A stretch of DNA of 64,000 nucleotides from Kosakonia sp. SMBL-WEM22 (lineage in GTDB: Bacteria > Pseudomonadota > Gammaproteobacteria > Enterobacterales > Enterobacteriaceae): positions 3,720,001 to 3,784,000 of the forward strand of contig NZ_CP051488.1 in NCBI RefSeq assembly GCF_014490785.1. The letters run 5' to 3'. Of this stretch, positions 47,187 through 54,986 are shown piece after piece. Position 1 is the stretch's first letter. Every line of letters begins with the position of its first letter. A program made the position numbers and the translations under genes. The notes beneath the pieces were generated by a model that ran no database searches, was not told where the DNA came from, and saw nothing but the letters and a program-made list of their open reading frames with translations.

Positions 47187-48325
47187 TGCTTAATGCGTTT
47201 ACGAACGGGCTGGCGCGGGTAAAAACGCCCGAATTTACGCTAAAACTCGGAAAAAAGGATATCACCGGCAATATTCAGTCCCGGCTAATAGCTTTAACAG
47301 TCACCGATAACCGGGGATTCGAAGCAGATACGCTTACGCTGACGCTGGATGATGCTGATGGGCAAATCCAGATGCCGGAGCGGAACAATATCATCACGCT
47401 GGCTATTGGTTGGCGGGGCACGGCGCTGACGGAGATGGGCACTTTTATCGTCGATAATGTTTATCATTCAGGTGCGCCGGATCGCGTTAAAGTGACCGCT
47501 AATAGCGCGGATTTTCGCGGCAGCCTGAACAGCCAACGGGATGGCTCCTGGCATGATACAACGCTTGGCGCCATTGTTGAGGAGATTGCCACTCGCAATA
47601 AACTGCAAACCAGCCTACCCGCGGCGCTGTCGCAGATTAAGATTGCACATATCGATCAGTCGAATGAGTCCGACGCTAATTTTCTGACGCGCCTGGCAAG
47701 GCGTAATGGTGCCGAGATCGCCGTAAAACTAGGTAAACTGTTTTTCATCGTTCCTGGTATGTGCATGGTGGGTGGCGAAACGCTGCCCTCCGTCACCATT
47801 GCCCGTAGTGATGGTGACAAGCATGAATTCTCCATTGCCGATCGCATTAACTACGCTGGCGTCACGGCGTTCTGGCAAGATACCGCCACGCCAAAAAATC
47901 TGAACAAGATCCAGCTGCAAAGAAAATCTTCGCAGGAGAAGGTCGCGCCCCTTTCCCATCCTCAGGCAGCGAGCAATACCGCAGCCGCAAATGAAAAAAA
48001 AGTGTCGACAGGCTACACGGCCGGTGCAGACAAAAATGTTCTTACCCTTTCAACTACTTTCGCAAACAAAGAGGAAGCGATGCGGGCGGCTGAGGCTCAG
48101 TGGAGCGCTATTCAGCGCAATGGTGCAAAGTTTTCTTTTACGCTTGCACAGGGAAGAGCCGACCTGCGGCCCGAAATGCCCGTAATGGTGACAGGATTTA
48201 AAAAAGTGATTAACGACACACGGTGGGTCATCAAAAAAGTGACTCACACCATGGACACAAAGGGTTTTATCAGCAGCGTGGAGCTGGAGGTTGGCATCAA
48301 TGATGTTGAGTATGAGGCAAAATAA
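47186..48325 (+). CDS. D: Tail protein D (gpD, baseplate hub)
   Basis: 379 residues from MLNAFTNGLARVKTPEF at 47186 (P2 D: 387). A gp27-like hub that joins tube and spike V. The SRLIALTVTDNRGFEADTLTLTLDDADG block is typical. Last gene of the sheath unit. Confidence 0.94.
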   Translation: MLNAFTNGLARVKTPEFTLKLGKKDITGNIQSRLIALTVTDNRGFEADTLTLTLDDADGQIQMPERNNIITLAIGWRGTALTEMGTFIVDNVYHSGAPDRVKVTANSADFRGSLNSQRDGSWHDTTLGAIVEEIATRNKLQTSLPAALSQIKIAHIDQSNESDANFLTRLARRNGAEIAVKLGKLFFIVPGMCMVGGETLPSVTIARSDGDKHEFSIADRINYAGVTAFWQDTATPKNLNKIQLQRKSSQEKVAPLSHPQAASNTAAANEKKVSTGYTAGADKNVLTLSTTFANKEEAMRAAEAQWSAIQRNGAKFSFTLAQGRADLRPEMPVMVTGFKKVINDTRWVIKKVTHTMDTKGFISSVELEVGINDVEYEAK

Positions 48326-48330
48326 AAATC

Positions 48331-48376
48331 ACAAATGCATTATTTAATTTGTATTTGCAAGATTGAAGGCTATCAT
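48331..48376 (+). promoter_or_regulatory. ogr promoter with CI-operator-like half-sites
   Basis: ACAAATGC (48331-48338) and GTATTTGC (48351-48358) face each other; the second overlaps a possible -35 (TTTGTA 48348-48353), 17 bp before TATCAT (48371-48376). In phage 186, CI represses the promoter of the homologous late activator gene B. Confidence 0.55.
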
Positions 48377-48406
48377 AGCTAGCATAAACACGAAGGAGAC
48401 CCCACT

Positions 48407-48601
48407 ATGATGCATTGTCCGGTATGCCAGAAGGCGGCGCATGCGCGCTCAAGCCGCTACCTCAGTACCGAAACCAAAGAGCGTTATCACCAGTGCCAGA
48501 ACGTTGAGTGCGGATGTACATTTGTCACCCACGAATCGCTGGCGCGCTATATTGTCCGGCCTGCAGCAGCGCCTACCGCTTCGCCAGCGAGCCTGCGCTG
48601 A
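48407..48601 (+). CDS. ogr: Ogr/Delta-type late gene activator
   Basis: 64 residues (P2 Ogr: 72). Zinc finger Cys4-x2-Cys7-x22-Cys30-x4-Cys35 and the conserved MMHCPVCQKAAHARSSRY and KERYHQCQNVECGCTF segments. It recruits RNA polymerase alpha subunits at the TGT-N12-ACA late promoters. A strong GGAGA site precedes it and a hairpin terminator follows. Confidence 0.94.
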   Translation: MMHCPVCQKAAHARSSRYLSTETKERYHQCQNVECGCTFVTHESLARYIVRPAAAPTASPASLR

Positions 48602-48618
48602 CGTGCGCTTTTCATTTA

Positions 48619-48642
48619 AGCCTGCATCAGCAGGCTTTTTTT
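48619..48642 (+). terminator. ogr terminator
   Basis: AGCCTGC, ATCA, GCAGGCT, then T7. Confidence 0.9.
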
Positions 48643-48696
48643 ATGCCTGTAGATCACCTGTCTTTCTGTCGCCATTCTGCCGCTACCCGTAATAAG

Positions 48697-48786
48697 AAAG
48701 GGGTTAGCATTACGCTAACCAATTGTTCAATAAAACTCTTTTAATGTAGCGCGTGCGGCGCCTTAGTTAAGATGCTTTCAAGAAAG
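48697..48786. repeat. Diverged copy of the rplS 3' end and terminator
   Basis: About 90 bp resemble 50325-50412 (shared GGGGTTAGCATTACGCTAAC, ATGTAGCGCGTGCG and CTTAGTTAAGA) at roughly 80% by eye. The terminator stem is damaged in this copy (CTAACCAATT versus CTAACCCCTT). It marks the junction between the tailocin and the second remnant, possibly an old attachment-site duplication. Confidence 0.7.
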
Positions 48787-48789
48787 ACG

Positions 48790-49233
48790 ATGAAAGCGGT
48801 GAGTTGATGAAAGAGACGGCTCCCGCTGTTTCTGCCTGGGCCGCTAGCTGGCACATCCGTCAGTTTCAGTTATCGGTGACTCTATACCGTGAATTGCGTC
48901 GTCTGGCTGATCCCGAGACCGGAATTTGCAGCGGTACATGATGCCGCTGACGCAGGTGACTGGGCAGGTTATGTTAATGCCAGGGCAGCGCCTTTGGGCG
49001 TCGTGCCGATTTGCAGGTGCGCACGCTTTACGAGCCGCGCGCTGAGTTTAACCAGAACGGTGAGGAGACTCTCTGCATTCATGGCATCTACGACGCAACG
49101 GTCGGCGCTGCCTCCCCTGTTCTGACCCGCCTCACGCAGTGGAAAATTGTTCCGAAGCGTGCCGTTGATTTGGCCATTGACCTTAAGGGCGCGACCGCGC
49201 CCTCTCGGAGTTCTGTCAATAACTGTAGCCACG
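48790..49233 (+). pseudogene. 3' fragment of a second replication (A-type) gene
   Basis: In shifting frames this reads KETAPAVSAWAASWHIRQFQ, LYRELRRLAD, FAAVHDAADAGDWAGYVNA, ADLQVRTLYEP, IYDATVGAASPVLTRLTQWK and IVPKRAV, the counterpart of residues about 465-620 of the intact gene at 31.8 kb. At least two frameshifts and small deletions are present; the 5' part is gone. The right end joins the truncated IS. Confidence 0.88.
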
Positions 49234-49736
49234 AAAGAGCGCGATGCTGTCCAGAATACGCGTCCTGAAATACCGAAAGCAGCGGTGATCGTCAGACATT
49301 CCTTCGTGAAATCATCCACACAGGTGAGGCACTCGATCCTGCGACCGCTGGCCAGTGCGTCCATAACGAAATTCATCGACCATGTAAGGTTCGGCGTATC
49401 CGGGCGCAGAAGCGGAAACCGTTCGGTCGCCAGTCCTTTACGGCGTCGTCTGCGTTTTACGCTCAGTCCATTAAGGTGGTGAATACGGTATACCCGCTTG
49501 TGATTGACGTGAAGACCCTCACGACGTATTAACTGCCAGATGCGCCGGTAACTAAAACACCTTCGTTCGAGTGCCAGTTCTGTGATACGCCCTGATAAAT
49601 GTGCATCAGCCGCCGGACGCTGAGCCTTATAGCGGCAGGTCGACAGAGACAAACCTGTAAGCCTGCAGGCACGACGGTGCGACAGACCGGTCGCATCACA
49701 CATAAACTTAACGGCTTCCCGCTTGTGGCCTGTCAT
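49234..49736 (-). pseudogene. IS3-family transposase orfB, truncated
   Basis: Starts MTGHKREAVKFMCDATGLSH (HTH_21 region) and runs into the DDE core (TWSMNFVMDALASGRRIECL, TCVDDFTKECLT with the first and a nearby Asp), then shifts frame after AFGISG and is cut off in the segment that would read RILDSIALFRGY. The second Asp and the Glu of the DDE triad are missing, so it is inactive. Confidence 0.85.
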
Positions 49737-49999
49737 CAGTACTTTCGCCCCGGAGCCACCTGAAGAGCTTCCTTATCCAGCATGGCCTCGGCAAGCAGCT
49801 TCCTGAGTCTGGCGTTCTTTTCCTCAGGCGGCTTCAGGCGTTTAACCCCGGGCACTTCCATACCGCCATACTTCTTGCGCCAGGTATAAAAGGTTGCGTC
49901 GGAAATGGCGTGCTTACAGCTGAGCTCATGGGCAGAAACCCCGGCTTCAGCTTCGAGGAGGATACTGATGATCTGTTGGTCGGAAAAACGCTTCTTCAT
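49736..49999 (-). CDS. IS3-family transposase orfA
   Basis: 87 residues: an HTH_8-type DNA-binding protein (MKKRFSDQQIISILLEAEAG, HAISDATFYTWRKKYGGMEV) and a leucine-zipper-like end (ENARLRKLLAEAMLDKEAL-type). Complete but without a functional orfB partner in this copy. Confidence 0.85.
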   Translation of the reverse strand: MKKRFSDQQIISILLEAEAGVSAHELSCKHAISDATFYTWRKKYGGMEVPGVKRLKPPEEKNARLRKLLAEAMLDKEALQVAPGRKY

Positions 50000-50070
50000 G
50001 GGGATGTCCTCATGTGGCTTATGAAGACATTACTGACATCGTGGTGTATTAATTAACCGGAAGCAGATCA

Positions 50071-50315
50071 GGCGAGCTCAATACAGCCTTTGTGCTGCCG
50101 GGCATTTTTCCGTCGGTAACCCCGCCCCGTCACCCTCAGCGGATGCGTGGCATGTAACTTTCCCCGATGGCGCGATAATTGAGTACGAACCGAAATCAGG
50201 GTCCTGACCGTCAGCGGCATCAAAATCACCACGGTAACCGCCTCCGAATCCCTTACCGCCACGGTGTCTGTGGTGACTGTTAAAGCGTCCTCGCGCATCA
50301 CGCTCGATACACCGG
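50071..50315 (+). pseudogene. Fragment of a second baseplate gene V
   Basis: Begins GGCGAGCTCAATACAGCCTT (GELNTAFVLPGIF) and continues with frameshifts through SADAWHVTFPDGAIIEYEP, LTVSGIKITTVTASESLTAT and VKASSRITLDTP, equal to about residues 77-155 of the intact V at 36.3 kb. It stops where the rplS terminator begins. Order (A fragment then V fragment) matches that of the intact locus. Confidence 0.88.
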
Positions 50316-50319
50316 CAAT

Positions 50320-50352
50320 AAAAAAGGGGTTAGCATTACGCTAACCCCTTGT
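50320..50352 (-). terminator. Terminator of the rpsP-rimM-trmD-rplS operon
   Basis: Minus strand AAGGGGTTAGC, GTAAT-type loop, GCTAACCCCTT then T6. Confidence 0.9.
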
Positions 50353-50388
50353 TCTATAACACGCTTTGGATGTAGCGCGTGCGCAGTC

Positions 50389-50736
50389 TTAGTTAAGACG
50401 CTCTTTAATACGAGCAGACTTACCGGTGCGCTCACGCAGGTAGTACAGTTTAGCTTTACGTACAGCACCACGACGTTTAACAGCAATGCTGTCAACTACC
50501 GGAGAGTGAGTCTGGAAGACACGCTCAACGCCTTCGCCGTTGGAAATTTTGCGAACAGTGAATGCAGAGTGCAGACCGCGGTTACGAATAGCGATAACCA
50601 CGCCCTCGAATGCCTGCAGACGTTTTTTGGAACCTTCAACAACCCATACTTTCACTTCCACGGTATCGCCCGGACGGAAGGAAGGTACGTCCTGCTTCAT
50701 CTGCTCTTGTTCAATTTGCTTAATGATGTTGCTCAT
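50389..50736 (-). CDS. rplS: 50S ribosomal protein L19
   Basis: 115 residues at the 30S/50S interface. Starts MSNIIKQIEQEQMKQDVPSF and ends RTGKSARIKERLN, almost identical to E. coli L19. Last gene of the rpsP-rimM-trmD-rplS operon. Its coding sequence is intact despite the adjacent element remnant. Confidence 0.98.
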   Translation of the reverse strand: MSNIIKQIEQEQMKQDVPSFRPGDTVEVKVWVVEGSKKRLQAFEGVVIAIRNRGLHSAFTVRKISNGEGVERVFQTHSPVVDSIAVKRRGAVRKAKLYYLRERTGKSARIKERLN

Positions 50737-50777
50737 AATTTAATCTCTTATCCTGGGTAAACTGATATTTGGAGGGC

Positions 50778-51548
50778 TTAAGCCATCCCATCATGTTTCT
50801 GTTGCTGCTGTTGTGCGTGTTCTTTTTTGAACTCCGCCAGCAACCTTGCTTGCTCTTCAGTCAGAGCCAGGTTTTCCAGAAGTTCAGGTCTTCTAAGCCA
50901 GGTGCGGCCCAGCGACTGCTTCAGACGCCAGCGACGTATCTCGGCATGATTTCCCGACAGCAAAACCGCCGGTACTTCCATCCCTTCTAACACTTCAGGA
51001 CGAGTATAGTGCGGGCAGTCCAGCAATCCATCAGCAAAGGAGTCTTCCGTTGCTGAAGCTTCGTGGCCCAGCACCCCCGGAATAAACCGGGAAACCGAGT
51101 CAATCAGCGTCATTGCTGGCAGCTCACCGCCACTGAGCACGTAATCACCAATAGACCACTCTTCATCGATCTCGGTCTGGATTACCCGCTCATCTATCCC
51201 TTCGTAGCGACCGCACACCAGAATCAGTTTCTGATTAGTAGCCAGTTCGCTCACGCCCGCTTGATCAAGCTTGCGTCCCTGAGGCGAAAGATAAATCACC
51301 TTCGCGCCTTCGCCCGCCGCGGCTTTCGCTGCGTGTATGGCGTCCCGTAAGGGGTTCACCATCATTAGCATTCCCGGTCCGCCGCCGTAAGGACGTTCGT
51401 CCACGGTACGGTGCCGGTCATGAGCGAAGTCACGTGGACTCCAGCTCTCAATGCTCAGCAGGCCTTTTTTTACTGCCCGGCCAGTTACCCCGTAGTCGGT
51501 AATCGCGCGGAACATTTCAGGAAACAGGCTAATTATGCCAATCCACAT
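50778..51548 (-). CDS. trmD: tRNA (guanine-37-N1)-methyltransferase
   Basis: Methylates G37 of tRNAs to prevent +1 frameshifts. 256 residues, SPOUT trefoil-knot fold with YLSPQGRKLDQ, LVCGRYEGIDERV and SIGDYVLSGGELPA lining the SAM site. The C-terminal end is Gln/His rich (HAQQQQQKH). Operon with rimM and rplS. Confidence 0.97.
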   Translation of the reverse strand: MWIGIISLFPEMFRAITDYGVTGRAVKKGLLSIESWSPRDFAHDRHRTVDERPYGGGPGMLMMVNPLRDAIHAAKAAAGEGAKVIYLSPQGRKLDQAGVSELATNQKLILVCGRYEGIDERVIQTEIDEEWSIGDYVLSGGELPAMTLIDSVSRFIPGVLGHEASATEDSFADGLLDCPHYTRPEVLEGMEVPAVLLSGNHAEIRRWRLKQSLGRTWLRRPELLENLALTEEQARLLAEFKKEHAQQQQQKHDGMA

Positions 51549-51578
51549 AGCGCCGTCTTTTACCGTATATCCGGAGGT

Positions 51579-52127
51579 TTAAAAACCAGGATCCCAATCT
51601 ACTTCAATGGTTTGAGTAGTGAGATCGACTTTCTTGATAACCTGCCCATCGAGGAACGGAACCAACCGCTCCTTGATACCAAATGCATCTTTCAGGTTTG
51701 CCTTGATGACGAGAACGTCATTCGACCCGGTTTCCATCATATCGACGACTTTACCGAGGCTGTAACCTTCAGTAGTCACTACCTGGCAACCCATAAGGTC
51801 TTTCCAGTAGTAGTCACCCTCTTCCAGTTCCGGCAGCTGCGCGGAATCAACGAGAATTTCGCAATTCGTCAGAAGATTCGCGGCATCGCGATCGTCAACG
51901 CCTTTCAGCTTAATGACGATATCCTGATTGTGGTAGCGCCAGCTTTCCAGCTCAATGCTCTGCCACTGACCCGCCTTCTGGATAAACCAGGGCTGATAGT
52001 CAAAAATGCTTTCGGCGTCTTCGGTGGAGGAAAACACTCTGAGCCAACCACGAATTCCGTAAGAAGATCCCAGCTTGCCAACAATAATTGGTTCAGCAGG
52101 GGCCGATGCGGTTTGTTGCTTGCTCAT
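51579..52127 (-). CDS. rimM: Ribosome maturation factor RimM
   Basis: Assists 30S head assembly through S19. 182 residues from MSKQQTASAP at 52127 (an ATG three codons upstream exists). RimM N-domain (KLGSSYGIRGWLRVFSSTE) and PRC-barrel C-domain (YYWKDLMGCQVVTTEGYSLG ... LVPFLDGQVIKKVD). Confidence 0.97.
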   Translation of the reverse strand: MSKQQTASAPAEPIIVGKLGSSYGIRGWLRVFSSTEDAESIFDYQPWFIQKAGQWQSIELESWRYHNQDIVIKLKGVDDRDAANLLTNCEILVDSAQLPELEEGDYYWKDLMGCQVVTTEGYSLGKVVDMMETGSNDVLVIKANLKDAFGIKERLVPFLDGQVIKKVDLTTQTIEVDWDPGF

Positions 52128-52145
52128 CATGACCACCGTGACAGA

Positions 52146-52394
52146 TTAAGCTGCTTTCTTTGCTTCTTTGATCAGCGCGGAAACGCGATCGGAAACGGTA
52201 GCGCCCTGGCCAACCCAATGAGCGATGCGATCCAGATCCAGGCGAGTGCCTTCTTCTTTCTCAGATGCGATCGGGTTGAAGAAACCAACGCGCTCAATGA
52301 AGCGACCGTTGCGTGCATTACGGCTGTCAGTAACAACAACCTGGTAGAACGGACGCTTTTTAGCGCCGTGACGAGCTAAACGAATAGTTACCAT
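52146..52394 (-). CDS. rpsP: 30S ribosomal protein S16
   Basis: 82 residues from MVTIRLARHGAKKRPFYQVV at 52394; the upstream ATG at 52430 is rejected. First gene of the operon; its promoter should lie in 52395-52500. Confidence 0.98.
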   Translation of the reverse strand: MVTIRLARHGAKKRPFYQVVVTDSRNARNGRFIERVGFFNPIASEKEEGTRLDLDRIAHWVGQGATVSDRVSALIKEAKKAA

Positions 52395-52511
52395 AACATC
52401 CTCTTGTGTGAATAAAACACCCGGCCCCATCGAGGAACGGAGCCTGGTGTCATATTAAAAGCCCGAAAATTTTACTGATTTTGGGGGGAATTGCAATCAA
52501 GATAAAGCAAA

Positions 52512-52649
52512 CAAGGGAAATAAGGCGTATGTCGGTGTAGCCAGTTTGGTTCCGGCGTGCGCGCAGAAAGCGGAGCGTACACGTAGTACGTGAGCATTTC
52601 GAGCACACCCCGGGGCCAAAATGGCAAACAAGATAGCCTTATACCCTTG
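52512..52649. repeat. ERIC/IRU-like imperfect palindrome between rpsP and ffh
   Basis: The ends pair (CAAGGGAAATAAGGC against GCCTTATACCCTTG), an inner pair follows (TTTGGTTCCGG against CCGGGGCCAAA), and the centre reads GGAGCGTACACGTAGTACGT then GAGCATTTCGAGC. Size (about 138 bp) and the core resemble ERIC elements. Confidence 0.65.
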
Positions 52650-52651
52650 TT

Positions 52652-54013
52652 TTAGCGGCCAGGGAAACCGGGGGGCATCATCCCTTTCATGCCACGCATC
52701 ATCTTCGCCATACCGCCCTTCTTCATCTTCTTCATCATGCGCTGCATGTCGTCGAATTGTTTGAGCAGACGGTTGACGTCCTGCACCTGCATACCGCAGC
52801 CTGCGGCGATGCGGCGTTTGCGCGAGCCTTTGATGATGTCCGGGTTGGCGCGCTCTTTGAAGGTCATCGAGTTGATGATCGCTTCCATACGCACCAGCAC
52901 TTTGTCATCCATCTGCGCTTTCACGTTGTCCGGAATCTGCCCCATGCCCGGCAGCTTGCCCATCAGGCTCGCCATGCCGCCCATGTTTTTCATCTGGCGC
53001 AGCTGCTCAAGGAAGTCGGTCAGATCGAAGCCGTCGCCTTTTTTCAGCTTGTTCGCCAGCTTCTCAGCCTGCGCGCGGTCAACTTTGCTTTCGATATCTT
53101 CAATAAGCGACAGCACATCGCCCATGCCGAGAATACGCGACGCGATACGGTCCGGGTGGAACGGCTCCAGCGCTTCGGTTTTCTCACCGACGCCGAGGAA
53201 TTTGATCGGTTTACCGGTGATGTGGCGGATAGAGAGCGCCGCACCGCCGCGGGCATCACCATCCACTTTGGTCAGCACGACACCGGTCAACGGCAGCGCT
53301 TCATTAAACGCCTTCGCCGTGTTAGCGGCATCCTGACCGGTCATGGCGTCGACGACAAACAGCGTCTCAACGGGCTTAATCGTTGCGTGAACCTGTTTGA
53401 TCTCCTCCATCATCGCTTCATCAACGTGCAGACGACCGGCGGTATCCACCAGCAGCACGTCATAAAACTTCAGCTTCGCCTCTTTCAGCGCCGCGTTAAC
53501 GATGTCGACCGGCTTTTGCGCCACATCAGAGGGGAAAAAATCGACCCCAACCTGCTGCGCCAGCGTCTCCAGCTGTTTGATCGCCGCCGGGCGGTAAACG
53601 TCCGCGGAGACGACCATCACTTTCTTCTTGTGCTTCTCGCGCAGGAACTTACCGAGCTTACCAACGCTGGTGGTTTTACCCGCACCCTGCAGGCCCGCCA
53701 TCAGCACTACCGCCGGCGGCTGTGCCGCCAGGTTGAGGCTCTGGTTCTCTTCGCCCATCGCGGCAACCAGCTCGTTGCGCACGATTTTGACGAACTCCTG
53801 GCCCGGGGTCAGGCTCTTGTTGACTTCATGGCCTACCGCTTTCTCTTTCACGCGGTTGATAAAGTCACGCACTACCGGCAGCGCAACGTCGGCTTCCAGC
53901 AGCGCCATGCGCACTTCGCGCAGGGTCTCTTTGATGTTGTCTTCAGTGAGGCGTCCACGGCCACTGATATTGCGCAGTGAGCGCGACAAACGATCGGTTA
54001 AATTATCAAACAT
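52652..54013 (-). CDS. ffh: Signal recognition particle protein Ffh
   Basis: Binds signal sequences and 4.5S RNA for cotranslational targeting. 453 residues from MFDNLTDRLSRSLRNISGRG at 54013, equal to E. coli; the longer ORF start at 54058 is rejected. N domain, G domain with GLQGAGKTT, DTAGR and TKVDGDARGGAAL, and the methionine-rich M domain (MQRMMKKMKKGGMAKMMRGM). Confidence 0.98.
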   Translation of the reverse strand: MFDNLTDRLSRSLRNISGRGRLTEDNIKETLREVRMALLEADVALPVVRDFINRVKEKAVGHEVNKSLTPGQEFVKIVRNELVAAMGEENQSLNLAAQPPAVVLMAGLQGAGKTTSVGKLGKFLREKHKKKVMVVSADVYRPAAIKQLETLAQQVGVDFFPSDVAQKPVDIVNAALKEAKLKFYDVLLVDTAGRLHVDEAMMEEIKQVHATIKPVETLFVVDAMTGQDAANTAKAFNEALPLTGVVLTKVDGDARGGAALSIRHITGKPIKFLGVGEKTEALEPFHPDRIASRILGMGDVLSLIEDIESKVDRAQAEKLANKLKKGDGFDLTDFLEQLRQMKNMGGMASLMGKLPGMGQIPDNVKAQMDDKVLVRMEAIINSMTFKERANPDIIKGSRKRRIAAGCGMQVQDVNRLLKQFDDMQRMMKKMKKGGMAKMMRGMKGMMPPGFPGR

Positions 54014-54181
54014 TGTCTCTCGCCTGAGGTGATACGATTGGCCGCCAGCGCGACGCATAACAGAAATTTGCCGCAGTATAGCATGAAGACATCGCGGCTG
54101 TATGTGATGGAACTGTTGGAGGCTGGGTCACGTAACGTTATACTGCTTCTCTTTCTCTCTTAGTCAACTGTCGACACGCCT

Positions 54182-54970
54182 ATGCCCGTTTTTGCCCTGA
54201 TCGCTCTTGTCGCCTACTCAACCAGCATCGCGCTGATTGTTCCCAGCCTGTTACAAAAAAACAGCGGCTGGCGCAAAATGGCCATCTTTTCAGCGGTGCT
54301 TGCGCTTATATTCCACGGCTTCGCGCTGAAAGAGCGCATCTTCCCTGACGATGGCGGTCAAAATCTCAGCCTGCTGAACGTCGGTTCACTGGTCAGCCTA
54401 ATGATCTGTTCGGTGATGACAATCGTCGCCTCGAAAAACCGCGGCTGGCTGCTGCTGCCGATTGTCTATACGTTCGCGTTAATCAATCTCGCTTTCGCCA
54501 TTTTCATGCCGAATGAGTTCATCACCCATCTGGAAACCACGCCCGGCATGATGGTGCATATCGGTCTGTCGCTGTTCGCCTATGCCACCTTAATTATCGC
54601 GGCAATGTATGCACTCCAGCTGGCGTGGATTGATTACCAGTTGAAGAACAAGAAGCTGGCTTTCAGCAGCGAAATGCCGCCGCTGCTGGTGATTGAGCGC
54701 AAGATGTTTCATATCACCCAGGTCGGCGTGGTGCTGCTGACGCTGACGCTCTGCACTGGCCTGTTTTATATGCAAAACCTGTTCAGTATGGAGAATATCG
54801 ACAAAGCGGTGCTCTCAATCATCGCCTGGTTTGTCTATATTGTCCTGCTGTGGGGCCACTATCACGAAGGCTGGCGCGGTCGTCGCGTCGTCTGGTTCAA
54901 TGTCGCAGGAGCCGGTATTTTAACGCTCGCCTATTTCGGCAGCCGCGTCCTGCAACACTTCATAAGTTAA
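54182..54970 (+). CDS. ypjD: CcsA-like inner membrane protein YpjD
   Basis: 262 residues with about eight membrane helices; family of cytochrome c assembly (CcsA/ResC-like) proteins with conserved His residues and the WGHYHEGWRGRR loop. Exact role not established. Divergent from ffh and 16 bp upstream of corB, probably cotranscribed. Confidence 0.9.
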   Translation: MPVFALIALVAYSTSIALIVPSLLQKNSGWRKMAIFSAVLALIFHGFALKERIFPDDGGQNLSLLNVGSLVSLMICSVMTIVASKNRGWLLLPIVYTFALINLAFAIFMPNEFITHLETTPGMMVHIGLSLFAYATLIIAAMYALQLAWIDYQLKNKKLAFSSEMPPLLVIERKMFHITQVGVVLLTLTLCTGLFYMQNLFSMENIDKAVLSIIAWFVYIVLLWGHYHEGWRGRRVVWFNVAGAGILTLAYFGSRVLQHFIS

Positions 54971-54986
54971 AGCAAAGGAGTTCCCC

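Larger units (their letters stand above)
49234..50045 (-). mobile_element. Truncated IS3-family insertion sequence
   Basis: Contains an intact orfA and a truncated orfB in the usual overlapping order on the minus strand. The 3' part of orfB and the corresponding inverted repeat are lost at the junction with the replication-gene fragment (about 49233). The other end lies before the V fragment at about 50045-50070; no inverted repeat could be defined. Confidence 0.82.

Noticed and set aside
49234..50045. Active IS element
   Set aside because: orfB lacks most of the DDE domain and one end is deleted.
29398..50388. Reading the region as an ordinary complete P2 prophage
   Set aside because: Head, terminase, portal, cos and functional integrase are all missing while tail and lysis genes are intact.
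52757..53980. 407-codon open frame on the plus strand across ffh
   Set aside because: Antisense shadow of a highly conserved, GC-rich gene; no ribosome binding site or family match, and ffh on the other strand is certain.
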